Source: Allolobophora icterica (lineage: Eukaryota; Annelida; Clitellata; Crassiclitellata; Lumbricidae). From it: DNA of 64,000 bases. Location of the stretch: contig OY744609.1 in the NCBI GenBank assembly GCA_963556255.1, positions 26,044,358-26,108,357 of the forward strand, read 5' to 3'. The notes under the pieces were generated by a model. It was not told where the DNA came from. It searched no databases and saw only the letters and a program-made list of their open reading frames with translations. This document shows, in pieces, positions 11,510 through 23,800 of this stretch. The position numbers and the translations under genes were made by a program. How positions within the stretch are numbered: position 1 is the stretch's first letter; each line of letters starts with the position of its first letter.

Positions 11510-12855
11510 GGCTTTTGAAATCTACGAATCCAAATCATCGATCTCGATCAACATACAGGTTAGGTGAAGGCAACGATTGCCTACTGTTGAAACCTAATCT
11601 ACTGGCATTGATCATGATCATTATACCACTAAAAGTCAGTGCTATGATTGATTGTAGCTGAAACCTGATCAATTTGCAATGATTACTGTCGTTAAGTCAA
11701 ACATAAAAGTAACAAATCCTTACTGTTAAACATGATCGACTGACATTGATCAAGATCAGTACTATAAAGTAGAGGTAATGATCAACTGCTATTAAAACTT
11801 CAACAACAGGTTCGATCCAACCACTAAAAAGGTAAAATTAAAGGAAACAATAACTTAGCTTCCAGTTTACATGCAAAAGCAATCTTTATGATGAAACTAA
11901 TCGCAGCTCTTGTAATTGATACTTGTACCCGAGTACAGCCTCATTAAAGTTTTAGGCAAGTGCACTTGAAAACAAAGTAATAACTCCTACCTGTAGGCCT
12001 ACTCAAGAACTGGCAGGTGCAACAAAAGCTCCTTAGAATGAAAACACAGCAGATGAGCAAAGGGTTATCCAAATAGGACGTCCAAAAAATTACCATAATT
12101 TGGACCCATTCCTCGTCTTGTTTGCATTTGTCATTCCCTCCCCATCCCGATTTCGAACATCCCCACTCCAACACGGTACTAAGACCTATACAGATTAGGT
12201 ACCCTGTTGATCTTGCAGGGCTACTTGTAACACAGGGTGGGGTACTGTGAAAATGCAGCACCCAGAGTTTCTTATTAGATTAGAAGCAGTACAGACTGTC
12301 TGTCAGACAATTTGTCAGTCTGTCAGTCTGACTGAGGTTGGGATTTAAGGCACAGGTGTCACAGAAATAGTTGCACGTTTACATACCAATGTCCACGCTG
12401 GGCATAACCCCTCCATACCACCTCCCCTTGTCTGCATTTAGATGACCCCTCCCTCCCGCACCTTTCGGAAGTCCTTAATTTATGTACAACCCAAACTGAG
12501 AGGTCACCACAGATACTCAGTTGGTTAATAGATAATCAAGTCAATCTCTGTTACAGTTTTGATATTTTTTTATTTTGTTGGTCCATGTATGGACTGCATC
12601 TTGATTAAATGCTGCCTCCAGAAACAGCAACATTGTGCGGTCCTTCTGCACCAAAGATTCTAAGCTAACTGATACTACACAGAAACAATATATTTAATTC
12701 ATTGAATTCTGACCACCTAGGCAGCTCCGTCATACAGCAGAGTTAGTTACTGTATATGAATCTGTCCTAGCCTTAAGTGAACACATAAACTCAGTAGGTA
12801 GGTCAGCCTACTACCATATTCATGAATCTGAAGGTCACATGCCACATTCCTTTTT
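11510..12855. other. Intergenic, nothing recognised
   Basis: A repeated TGATCAAGATCA-like motif occurs between 11535 and 11770. Open frames (for example 12261-11944 on -) show no recognisable features. Confidence 0.4.
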
Positions 12856-13330
12856 TGCCAGGGTATGAGAGGTTGCTACCCATCTTGGCTACTGTAACTC
12901 ACTTCTTTCTGCCATTTTAAAGCTAACTCAATGAAACTTTTAAGGGTCCAAACATCCTGGTCAGCTCCAAACTATGAACATATTTCTCCAGTCTTATCGC
13001 TGCACTGACTACATACAAAAAAAGATAAGAATTTTTAAGACTAAAAGGTTTTACATTTCAGACTATGTCACTATCTTTATCCTATACCGACTTCCAAGAC
13101 ATATCACTACCTGATGAGGTCCTCTGCCTTACCTGACTGTACAAAGGACAGTCAGATAAAACTGGTGGCTGCACCTTTCTCCCTACTGGCCCCAGACTCT
13201 GAAGCTGCCTTCCAGTAAACTGTCATTCTGCAGAGTCTGTGTTGGCCTTTAGCTCTCGGTGAAAGACTCATCTTTCCCTGAACTCATTTCCTCTGTAGGC
13301 TGTTTCTTTGTCTTTTCAGATTTACCTTTT
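12856..13330 (+). pseudogene. LINE fragment, C-terminal part
   Basis: Across frames the + strand keeps YCNSLL, a HISPVL..LHWL-like block, KKRIKFK-like sequence, and a late SDKTGGCTFLPTGPRL segment corresponding to the a..S.LWN.LP block of CR1/L2-like LINEs. Many stops and shifts. It resembles the other C-terminal remnants in this window. Confidence 0.6.
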
Positions 13331-14100
13331 GACTTTCAACCAGACTTACCCTGCACTCTAACATGCAACAATTTTAACCAGTAACTGACTCCTTGACCAT
13401 GATTACAATGGCACCACAAATTCTCATTTTAATATTTTTAAAGATTTAGCTAAAGATTTACAGCCAAGCTAAGCACCCTTAATACAACCTACGTATACTT
13501 GCACTAAAGCTCTAAAGCTAATACAACTTTACTTCCCACTATCTAGTCCCATTCCCGAATTTACCTCCCACGCTTCAATACATCGTTATCTCCCGGATTC
13601 ACAAAAATTGCTTATCGCAAAAGTTACCTTACTTGTTTAAAATTCACTTTTCAAAACTTTTGGATGAACGTTTAAGCTCAGGCAACAGCTGCCATATTTC
13701 CATCTTTTTACAACTGTCTAAAAACTTTATTAATCATATTTAAATACTAGTGCAAAACTCGAATTACCTGAATCTGATCCTCGATGAAAGACTTACATGC
13801 AGAACTTCAACACGGCGACAACATTACATAGTCATTGTCTTAACACGCTTGACAGACTTCGATCAAGTGCTTTTCCGACATAAAAAGACGGGGAAAGTTC
13901 GTATAAAAGTTCCAGCTGCAGGTACAATTTGATATATTTTATCGACTACGTGACTTTTGAAGCGATTCTTATACTTTAGCCAACTATTTGTGCGCTAGTT
14001 TTAAACATACAAAACACAACATCGACTTAATATATTGGTCATCAAAGGTAAAACTTTTATAGGTCGGGTCACTCGGGTCCCGCAAAACGCGGTAAGGTAA
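13331..14100. other. Intergenic, nothing recognised
   Basis: AT-rich sequence without a supported gene. It may hold the promoter side of the adjacent transposon remnant. Confidence 0.4.
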
Positions 14101-14233
14101 TAGAGTGTTTGCACAGTGACGTACCAGCCTCATTTGCATATGCCATATAAGGTAATCTGCCATATTGGTTCAGTAACAAATGCTTGTTGACGTTGGATAC
14201 GTAAGTGAATGGCGCTTATTATAAAGGGTGGAA

Positions 14234-14460
14234 ATGGTTTTCTGTGTAATAGTTGGCTGCAGGAACTATTCGGAGAGGGATAAAGGGTCATTTTGTAGAA
14301 TTTCAATAATATGTGAGCATGAAGGCCCAGAAGAACGTGTCCGGAGCGAAGAACGCCGGCGACTTTGGCTTATTTGAGCTATAGCCAAAGATGATCTAGC
14401 GGAAGCGAAACTGAAAGCTGAACGATCTGCTGGAAACATTTCGTGATAGGTACATACTCA
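14234..14460 (+). pseudogene. THAP-type zinc finger remnant
   Basis: From the ATG at 14234 the frame reads MVFCVIVGCRNYSERDKGSF, then CEHEGPEERVRSEERRRLWL, then a TGA stop and AIAKDDLAEAKLKAER. This follows the N-terminal C-x4-C, the central basic block and the W of a THAP (C2CH DNA-binding) domain. The final C..H block (..CSxHF) survives only after a frameshift near 14430 as NHFVIG. One stop plus one shift makes it a pseudogene. Its position 130 bp inside the transposon end fits the DNA-binding domain of the element's transposase. Confidence 0.65.
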
Positions 14461-14660
14461 CAATGTGCTGTTTTGGCAGTACTCTCTGTTGTTAGCTCCT
14501 CGGTCTGGAATGGCCTTCCTCTGACGCTCTACCTGCTCCCCAGGGTCCATTCTTACACGTTCTATTTCCATCTTAGGATTGCTCTCTTCAGGCGCGCGGG
14601 GATCATTCTGAGAACAGTAGTTGCTTGAAAGGATGCTATATAAAGCTCCGTAATGAATGA
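14443..14660 (+). repeat. LINE 3' end fragment
   Basis: Contains SSVWNGLPLTLYLLPRVHS and FHLRIALFRRAG, matching the vWNgLP..lR..p....F...LKtaLF end of Jockey/CR1-like ORFs. GGATGCTATATAAAG and a TGAATGAATG tail follow. Confidence 0.65.
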
Positions 14661-14716
14661 ATGTTGAGAAACTAGATTCTGTGTATCAACAGTAGTCTAT
14701 TATCAACAGTATGTTT

Positions 14717-14956
14717 CCGTGGCGGCGATCTTGTTTGACAGGTGGGGGGGGGACATTTTCGAACTGATCTGGTGAAAAAGTCTTGAACTGATCTGGTGAA
14801 AAACGGGTCAAAATCTTTTTGCGCTGATGGAAAAATTTGATGACCTTTTTTGGTGTTTCCTCAAAATTTGGGGGAGTCCGATGTATGGCGTGTCCCCCCA
14901 CTCTTAAAGCTGGGGGTCTTGTCCCCCGCGACCCCCCCCCGGGATCGCCGTCCATG
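14717..14956. mobile_element. MITE with 8-bp target duplication
   Basis: Imperfect terminal inverted repeat CCGTGGCGGCGATC/GATCGCCGTCCATG and exact 8-bp duplication GTATGTTT at 14709-14716 and 14957-14964. The 240-bp interior is G/C-homopolymer rich near both ends. The 8-bp duplication suggests hAT; the ends are atypical. Confidence 0.75.
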
Positions 14957-14964
14957 GTATGTTT

Positions 14965-15740
14965 GCTGTAATCATTTACTGTAAAGTGCTTACTCGGGAT
15001 CTTTGGAAATGGACGAGAATTTGGGAGAAGCGGCTAACCCGAGTTTATCTGTATGATGGCAGTTAAAACAACATTGGTGCGTATAAACTATGAACTAGAC
15101 ATTATGAGGAAATTATATTTGAAAATAGGAATTAGGGTAGGTGAGGACAAAAGGAATTCAATGACACCTGAGAGGAAATAAAAGAACAACAGAGATGGAC
15201 ATAATAATGGTGGAAAGTGAGAGAAGGTGAGAACAATTAATAAATTTTTTTACAGTAAATATTGAAGATATTTTTACACTTCCGTGCACCATTCAAAATG
15301 TGTTCAAAGGCATTGGATCCATTGTAATTGCCAGTGATTAAACTGATATGGGACACATGTAAGCCTTTCCTAAAAGCTCAGCCAAAACTAGTGTGAAAAT
15401 TGTAGAAAAAGACGGGGGGGTTGCTTTTGATGAGTTTGATTCATGTAGAGTTGAATGTTTCATCCGTATTTTACAAATTGAGAAAATTCAAAAATGCAAG
15501 AGAAAGCTTAAACTGCATAAAGTGATGACATTGCCAAATTTATTAGCATACAATTCCCATGGTCACAAATCTCACAATAAACCAGACCATTACTTTATTA
15601 GTAATCCACAAAGTGAATTGTGAAAGAAAATGCTAAAACATATGCACAATATAAACAGTTGATATGAAAACTAGAAATACTAGTTAACATTTTATCTTTA
15701 AGGCATACTGAGGGGTTGGAAACGACCCTCTGGGGAGTGC
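14965..15740. other. Interior of decayed transposon, nothing certain
   Basis: A 76-codon + frame at 15393-15623 (KIVEKDGG...KPDHYFISNP) is open but has no recognised domain. It may be remnant coding sequence of the element on either strand. Confidence 0.3.
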
Positions 15741-16500
15741 AATGAAGACTTAACTGTGGGGTTTCCTCAGAAAGACTAGGGGAGTTGAACTCCCCAAACC
15801 CCCCCTCCCCCCCCGACAATTCTGACCCTGGGCAAAACACATGTGCAAACAAATTTTGGAGCTTGTTGCTTACATGTATCCCAAAACTGAATATCACGGT
15901 TCACTCTGGTTGCAAGGAATTCCAGAAGGAGATTTGCAAAAAAACAAACTCGCAAAATTCAACTTCACAATTGTGCATCTGTGCCTGCACCTGATAACAG
16001 TACTGATGTTCCTTGTGAAGTTGAATCTCATGACCTTCAGTGAAACAGCTGTCACCGCTGAATAGACATATTCCAATACATCATGAGCAACACCCACTCT
16101 GTTACAGCCAATTTAAAAGAGGATTCAATGGGATAACAAATAGCTCGAAACAAAGACAGAGAAGGTTTTGATACATCTGTGCAACAGACATCTTTCAGTT
16201 TAAACGCTGTTATCCTGCCTGCTTGAAAAAGAAACCAGTTTTTTTCTGCTGTGACCACTTGTTTAATTTCAATCAACTCATTTTCGGAGATAGTTACATC
16301 GACTGATTCTGCCAAGGTCTGAACTTCAGCCAAAGTGAATGTCCTTCACTAAACAAATATGCCAGTGGTCGCGCATTAAGAGACATATCTGTGACACAAC
16401 TGTCAGAATCTGGTCACACCAGTGATAGCACTGCAGGTTTATGACCACACTGACTTAATCTAGAGTAAAAGTCATCTATTTCTAATTCAGTAGGATAGGC
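15741..16500 (-). pseudogene. YqaJ-like nuclease/recombinase remnant
   Basis: On - the translation across three frames reads ELEIDDFYSRLSQCGHKPAV, then TISENELIEIKQVVTAEKNW, AGRITAFKLKDVC, PSLSLFRAICYP, then YQVQAQMHNCEVEFCEFV, and FWDTCKQQAPKFVCTCVLP. These are, in order, the pre-domain 'FYS.L..CGhKPavLSL' block, the RxGRITAS nuclease start, the s.slv..icYP block, the YQVQ.QM block and the fW..c..K...F...vLPE end that I associate with YqaJ-domain transposon proteins. Expected family residues lost include S (RITAF for RITAS) and the E/D-containing middle block. Several frameshifts and stops, so inactive. Confidence 0.7.
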
Positions 16501-16599
16501 CATTGCTGATGACTTTGAAGAAGCTGGCGCTGCGACGTATCAGAGATCGATATTCATTGGTGGTCCGAGTCCGATTGCCAGAGAGACCAGGGAAAGGCA

Positions 16600-16900
16600 G
16601 AGCAGCTGTTACGGCAGGTTTCGTTGAGGACGGGAAGACTTGTAAGGCAGAGGATCAGATGGATTAGGGTAGGAATTCTTGAAGAGGCGAGTCTTCAATT
16701 TGGAGTGGAAAGCCTGTGGGTGATCAGTAGAGGAGCGCGAGGTAGATGACAGTGAGTGAGTGGCGGTATTGGTGGAGGAACTGAGAAAATGCGGAATTTG
16801 GAAGTTCATTCCAGAGTTGAGATGCAGTGTGGGATATGGATCGGTCAGAGAACTTGAGGCGAGTAATGACTGCGGGATGGGAGAGAGTAAGATAGGAGGA
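16600..16900 (-). repeat. LINE 3' ORF end fragment
   Basis: The - frame ending near 16612 reads AFHSKLKTRLFKNSYP and SSRPQRNLP. The same block, AFHSKLKSHLFKNSHP in another frame, occurs at 33545-33620 on +, so both belong to one LINE family. A 5' extension (about 16900-16800, SQLWNELPNS-like) precedes it. Confidence 0.65.
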
Positions 16901-17254
16901 TGAACTGGTAGACCGGATGGCTGGATGGTGAAAAGTCCGTTAAGGTACTGAAAACAACATAAAACACACTTGCTAATTATAACTGATGCAGTGAATAATA
17001 TAGAAAAATTATGTCACAGTATAATGTCGCTACGATTCAGAAATTAACATTTAAATGTTACTAAAGTCACGCTAAGATCTGGGACTAACATAACAAGACC
17101 AACATAAGCATAGTCATGCTTTTTGTCAGTTTTGGAAAGAGGATTCCACTGTATTTTTGTATACGAACTACACCATACTGTAATTCGGAAATTCAAAACC
17201 ATTACAACAAGTGCAGTCGGACTAGGAATCCAATCCCAAGTCCTTACCATCTGT

Positions 17255-17385
17255 TCTTCAGCAGGTAATCGTAATCTCGAGATTTCTACAGCGCCCAAAA
17301 AAGCGATATCGCGGGAACCAGCTTATTCACAGGCGCTCAGTCAAATCATAATTGATAGGCGGGGTCAAATCGGTTCCAGATCAAG
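17255..17385 (+). repeat. Dispersed LINE-tail repeat, copy 1
   Basis: GAAATCTCGAGATT-type end sequence, TACAGCGCCCAAAAAAGCG and AACCAGCTTATTCACAGGCGC match, in inverted orientation, the segment at 19040-19160. Shorter versions lie near 32697, 33753 and 45250. It appears to be a common 3' tail of one LINE family. Confidence 0.65.
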
Positions 17386-17764
17386 ATCCAAAGGGGTCCA
17401 TCAGGCACACCACGGCCTGGGTCAGACCGCTAAGGTGGGTAGTGTTTAGGGTTGAAGTGGCGAGGGATGTCTAACAGCATTACACTACATCTCAAAATTC
17501 AAAACAGTAATTTCTTTAAAATGCACATGTTACTTAAAATTACCTTTTATTCATGAGATAACGCCTTCTTCCATCAACGAAAGACTTCTCCGCGTACTTT
17601 GACAACAGATTTTTGTTTATTCGACGACTGAACCAAAATGGCAGATCACAGTCCCGCACTTAAGGCCACGCCCATCTGCAAACGCTCTATACCCATGGTG
17701 ATTTTATTTAACGATTCAATGGCATGAACGAAGTGTGAATGAGTATGTTAAACGTATACTATAT

Positions 17765-17935
17765 TCGCAGATCCTCAACACCATTGATTTTCAAAACTAA
17801 CCTTAAAACTTATCTTTTTCAAATGTACTATAATTAGACTTTCTGTACTGTTCCGTGCTTTCGTGCAATTTCTTATCTTGTTTAGGCGCGATATAAATGT
17901 CAGATTATTATTATAATTTTTTTTTAAAATTATTA
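17765..17935 (+). repeat. LINE 3' ORF end plus tail
   Basis: SSTPLIFKTNLKTYLF followed by a stop, then TTTAGGCGCGATATAAATG and an AT-rich end. This is the F...LKTyLF terminus of a LINE ORF with the GCGC..ATATAAAT tail style seen elsewhere in the window. Confidence 0.55.
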
Positions 17936-18059
17936 TTATTATATCTTTATTAATTCAAATCGACAAGCACACAGCAAGATCACATCAGAAAATGACAGTA
18001 CAATCAAGATCATAATAATAATATGATCCCTCAGGTGGTCAAAACTATTCCGGAGATAT

Positions 18060-18300
18060 TATGGTGTTATTATGGAACAGCTTCTCCCTCATCAAGATTC
18101 TGCTGGGCAAAGGTTCCTCGACATGCAATTGCATTAAAGCGTTGAATGGTGACAGAGAGGCGTTGGAAGAGATAGCAAGTCTCTCTGGGTTCTCCGGTGA
18201 TTAACGTTAGACGTTTGCCCAGTTCTTTAACAAAGTCCATTCCGCTGGTGTTAATGGGGCCTAGAGTCTCGAAAGCCACAGGTACGAACAAGTATTATTA
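18060..18300 (-). pseudogene. Retroelement ORF C-terminal fragment
   Basis: The - frame reads VPVAFETLGPINTSGMDFVK, ELGKRLTLITGEPRETCYLF and QRLSVTIQRFNAIACRGTF. This pattern is common at the C-terminus of reverse-transcriptase proteins in marine invertebrates (VPVA.ET.G.., LF QRLSV.IQR.NA). Only this ~70-residue end survives, beside a (TTA)n tract. The exact LINE clade is not assignable. Confidence 0.55.
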
Positions 18301-18360
18301 TTATTATTATTTTTTTTTTGCCCCGAGGTATACAGGATCCCTCAGGGACTTCAATATTAA

Positions 18361-19019
<659 letters not shown>

Positions 19020-19160
19020 TGCTTTCGTAACTCGTTTCACAGCTTGATTAAACTTGAGCCGATCGATTTTGATTTGACTAAGCGCCTGTGAATAAGCTGG
19101 TTCCCGCGACTTCGCTTTTTTGGGCGCTGTAGAAATCTCGAAATTACGATTACGATTCAA
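19020..19160 (-). repeat. Dispersed LINE-tail repeat, copy 2
   Basis: Inverted relative to 17255-17385 and about 90% similar by eye over 110 bp. Read on - it contains AACCAGCTTATTCACAGGCG and GCGCCCAAAAAAGCG. Confidence 0.6.
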
Positions 19161-19519
19161 AACTGGAGGAACTGTAAAAATGGCGCCCTCTGCTCCTTTG
19201 ATTCTCAGTTCCACGCTAAATGACTTCAATACTATTCATACATCAGTTGTTGTTACGCGTGTCCATGCCAAAGAATATCTCAAAGTGGCCATGGATGGTT
19301 GAAGATGTTACGACAGCGTTGACAGTTAAATTTTAAATTTCTTAAAGGTTTTATGAAGAATGTATGGTAATTTGACGGTAGATTTAAGAAAAACAGGTTA
19401 TAGAACACCAAATGAGCAAGACAGAAATGCCATAATATCAGTAAGCTCTGGACAATCGGTCAAAACAGAAAACACATGCAACGTACTCGTTTAAGTCAAT
19501 TTGATATTGTAAATTTGTA

Positions 19520-20060
19520 ACGATAATAAGTAAGTAAGTAAGTATTTTCTTTAACCGGTTGCAAGAGATTAGCACCCCCAGTGTACAAATGATACAATAC
19601 CAAATACAACAGTTAAAACAAAACACGGCATCACAATCAATATGAATATAGCATTCTCCCAATTGATGACATTTTCCCTCATGTTATTGTCCAGTGGAGT
19701 AAGCACTCTGTCGTGAGACTGAGAACATAATTTTTAGGTTTCTTGGGTGGGAGCAATTTGTGTAGTACATGACCAGGGTTGTTTAAGACCCCCCCCCCGG
19801 AAAGGCCAACATCCGCCTTCCTACAGAGTTGGTCAAACGTTGGTCCACCCTCCGGCAGGTACCCCTGCCTAGTCATCTTGTTTATAATTGCCTGGAGTTT
19901 ATTTTTATCATGCTGGGAAACAAATCCCCACCATGCGGGGCTTGTATACAGCATGCATGCCACTGTCGTCACCCTTGTAACATCAAAGACGTTTGGGCCT
20001 TTAGGACCGTGGGCCCTTTTAACCCATAGTGCATAGAGGACTGCCTTGCCGTGCAACAGA
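19520..20060 (-). pseudogene. LINE fragment, RT C-terminal domain and 3' tail
   Basis: The - frame 20056-19679 contains YTSPAWWGFVSQHDKNKLQA, NKMTRQGYLPEGGPTFDQLC and LNNPGHVLHKLLPPKKPKNY. This is the conserved C-terminal block (L.YaSPAWwGf...d...L......R.Gy....pt...L...aD..L...i..N..HvLh.LLPP) of a large LINE group frequent in marine invertebrates. It ends in a stop near 19680, and on - the 3' end runs into (TTAC)n at about 19545-19528, a typical LINE tail. The 5' part is missing. Confidence 0.75.
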
Positions 20061-20195
20061 CGCGGTCAATGTGTTTAACAAAACAAGTGTTTCAGTAATC
20101 GTAACATAATGACGACAACAACGATGACAGTGTTGTTTGGACCAATAAGCCTACCAATGATCGTCTCGAACTTAATTTATGAATTGATTGATTGC

Positions 20196-20631
20196 GGTAT
20201 TCCTGGGTTTTAGCGTCCGAAATTTTCTTGTGTCCCAAACCCAGTAAATATTAATACAATAGTGCAATAAATAATCCTTGTTCATCCAACTTCTAGTTTC
20301 AGTTATATTTTAATCAATCATCCAGCATCTAGTTTAAGCTATAAAATTATTTTCATCAATCTTTCAACTCTAGTTTAAGTTTTACTAGGAAATGTTTTCA
20401 TGGCTGATCCACGGCAATGATATCGGCACTAAAACGATATATTTTCATCGCGATTCCAACTTCGAGTTTGAGTTTTATTATGTAATATTTTCATCGATGA
20501 TCCAGCTTCTAGTTTCAGTAATATTTTCATCAGTCTTCCAACTTCTAGTTTGATTTTTACTATGAACGGTTTTCATTGCTCATGCAATGTAAATAATTTC
20601 GGACGCTGAAACCCAGCATTTCCTTGATACC
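20196..20631. mobile_element. Foldback-like element with internal ~50-bp repeats
   Basis: The arms GGTATTCCTGGGTTTTAGCG.. (20196-20225) and the inverse ..GCTGAAACCCAGCATTTCC..ATACC (20594-20631) share TTTYAGCGTCCGAAATT. Between them a ~45-55-bp degenerate unit (TTTTCATCAATCTTCCAACT plus TCTAGTTTGAGTTTTACTAT) repeats about six times. No target duplication was identified. A non-coding inverted-repeat element is the simplest reading. Confidence 0.6.
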
Positions 20632-20861
20632 GTTAACATTGTAACAGCGCTGTAGAAATTGCTTCATTCAGATTAGTATTTGTACAGCAACTGTACTACA
20701 CTTTTTAATGCTTGTTTTTCATATTTATTTTATGTTGAACGAATGAAGAAGGTAACAAGTAATGGTGATTTATAGGTTATTTCGATGGTTGTTTCCACGT
20801 AAAGTTGTTTTGCTCACCGAATTGATCTGTGTCAACTATTTCAAATGATTTTTTAATGCAG

Positions 20862-23800
20862 ACTTTTTATCAGTGTGATCTTGGAAACAAGGGATACCTC
20901 GACAAAGAAGATCTGAAAGTGGCCAACGTTGCTTTGTTTGGTTACAAACCTTCTAAGGTATCTGCAAAGCTTCAGATGTGTAAGCCTCAAACTAAAGATA
21001 AAGTAGAAGGAGAATAACTTTTGTTTTAAGCTAACCCCGATAGACTAACATGTTGTATTAGGGACTTAACATTTTGGCCTTGGCACTTAAAGGCAGTCGT
21101 CTCTCTTGCCACCTGGTTTTCACACCACGTGAAGTGGTAATCATTGCTAGCGTCAGTGGGGAAACAGAAATCTTGAATTATTCTGTCATGGCAGGGATTT
21201 GGACCTTAGCATATATCTGATATGTGATTTTCTGCAAATTACAAATTTTAAAATAATAATACTAAGAGCAACACTAATAATCCAGAGGCTACAATGGTCC
21301 TGTAGACTGGAGGTAAAGTACCAGGCATGATGTGCAACAGTGGTTCATATATGCATGCATCCTACATATCTCTTACTGCAGCCTTCTGAGGTTCAGCAGC
21401 CAAATAAGCTGCTGTCTATAAATAGTCATGGTAGTGTAGGCTACTCTTGACCCATACCTTTGTACCTATTGCTTTCAAACCCTGGACCCAATCAACTTTT
21501 CGGGGCAGTTTTGATTCAGAGGGTGGGATGCCATCTGTCAATCATTAGTGGTGACATCATGAGGCAGACAATTTTTCTCTACTACACTGCTGTCACAGGT
21601 AAAGGGACATTCCAAGACACTCCTCAGGATGAGGGCTTAATCTCCAGACATTTCCTATTTTGTTTCTGTTTTAATTTTTACAATCCTGAGGGATTATGTC
21701 TACCTTGGGTTTACAAAATAATAGGCCTAATAATTAATAGTGATAATGGTAACGATATCGATAATGTTTGTAATAGTAACAGCAGTAGCAGTGACATCTA
21801 GAATCTCTAGTAGTCTACTATTATGCTGTTTCTATGACTCATGACTTCAGTACTTGTCTTGTATACTTAAATAATCACAATACTGAATAATTTTTCTTCC
21901 TTAGGACTTCTTCAGAAACTTAATACACCTATTCAGATTTTAGACTTATTCATTGAAAAGTCTTCTTTCCTGATGTCAATATGTCAATCAAATTGCAGTT
22001 TGTCTAGTCATTCTGTCAACCATTCAATCATTCTGTCAACCATTCAGTCATTCTGTCAACCATTCATTAAGTCGATCTGTCAGTCTTTTGGTCATCATGT
22101 TGCATTTCAATACACAGTTCTCTTTCTCATCATCGTATTATTGCTCGGCGCTTACTATTAGTTCTGTTTGCAGCTGCTTGTCTAGTTCGGCTTGTCTCAA
22201 AATCTACAGTTACAGACTTGATGTATTTTTGAAAATTGCATTAGTTATCTTTTCCTGCTCGAATCCAGCTTGAAGTTGCTGTCTATAAGTATCCGATTAA
22301 TCAAAATAATAACAACGATGACAATAACAACACCAATAATTTCCTTACTATTTACAGGTTGAAGTCCAGCGAATGTTGGCAGATCATAGTGCTTCTAATA
22401 GTACTGGAGAAACTGCAGCTGGTACCAGATACATATATCTTCCTAAATCTAATCACATCTTATAAAATACCAATCCAGTTTAATCACAATCATAATCAGT
22501 GTCTTTCTGTCTATCTTTCTGTTTGTCTGTCTCTGTCTGTCTGTTTGGACTGAACCAGTCCACCACCTCATGAAGTACATGAGGATGATTGATTATATGA
22601 TAATAAAAGACTCTGAGCATTACCATTTATGTGACACTAGCTGTTTTTACAAAAAGAACAAAAACCGCAAAATAACTGAAAACCACAGAGATTGTGCTGT
22701 AGTTGTCAATTCCACTGAATCCCCCATTGTCTTCCGAAGCACCATTTTTGTTTCCTCTTCCAATTTTCGATCTTGCAAACTCAACACGGGCTAAATTCAA
22801 GGTCTGTGGCTCTCGCAGCCACAGTATGTCTTTAAACAATGGCTAAAACTACGGCTGCTAATCTGTTTCATGTCGACCAGTAAAATTTTATCTGGTCACT
22901 GCAAAGCAAACTGATTGCACTATTTGAAGTATAATAGAGTAAACCAGCAAAGGGTAAGATGAGATTGATGTAAACGGCCCTGGTAGCCACAGGAAGACAG
23001 ACAGTGAGTGCTCAGTCAAAACACAGATACAGACAGACATATCTGCAGTGCATGTAAGCATCGTTGTAGAAAGTAGTTATTTGAATTTTATATAATTGTA
23101 GATTGTTGTGTGAACGATGTTCTTGTATCAGTTGTATCTTGTATCTGTTATATCTTATATCTGTTGTATCTTGTATCTGTTGTATCTTGTATCTGTTGTA
23201 GGCTTTAACTTAGAGTCCTTTACAAATGTGATGCTACGCAAGATGTCAGCAAGTGATGAAGACGATGGAATTCGAAGCATTTTTCTGGCTTTTGATGCTC
23301 AGTGTAAGAAGTGGAGATAAATCTCCCGCTGCGTTTTGCCTTCCTGTTGTTTATCATCTTCACTTGATAAACTGTCTTTTGCCTATATGTAAATATCAGT
23401 GATACTGATCAGGCTAAGACACTAGAGGTCGAGACATGGACCTTATAAGGTTGAGGTCAGAATTCTTAAGGCCAGAACCAGAAGCCTCAAGTCAAGAACC
23501 ATAAGCTGAGTCCAGATCCCTCAAGGTTGAGGCCACAAACCTCAAGACCAGTACCCGAAGGTTGAGGCCAGGACCCACAAAGTTCAAATCGCAACCCACT
23601 GGGCCAGAACCGTGAGGCTGAGGCCAGGACCTGCAAGACTGAGGCCACAACCCACAAGGTCAGCACCTCAAGGCCAAGGCTGGGCACTTTAAAGTGAGAC
23701 CACAACCGAAAAAACCATGACTCCTAAGGTTAAGGCAAGAGTTGCCACATATGTCCCTGAGGCCTAATGTTACTGGTAGTATTACAGAAGATTGTGATTC

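Larger units (their letters stand above)
14101..17690. mobile_element. Decayed THAP/YqaJ DNA transposon (ISL2EU-like)
   Basis: The left end (TAGAGTGTTTGCAC..GTGACGT, then ATCTGCCATATTGGTTCAGT about 50 bp in) recurs inverted at the right end (TAGAGCGTTTGCAG..GGGCGT; ATCTGCCATTTTGGTTCAGT). TA lies immediately outside. Between them are a broken THAP zinc-finger frame on + (14234) and a broken YqaJ-type nuclease on - (16500-15750). THAP plus YqaJ with a short target duplication is the combination I know from ISL2EU-type transposons. Later insertions (a LINE tail at 14443, a MITE at 14717, LINE tails at 16609 and about 17260) have disrupted it. The ends and both domains are seen; the superfamily name is inferred. 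Confidence 0.65.
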
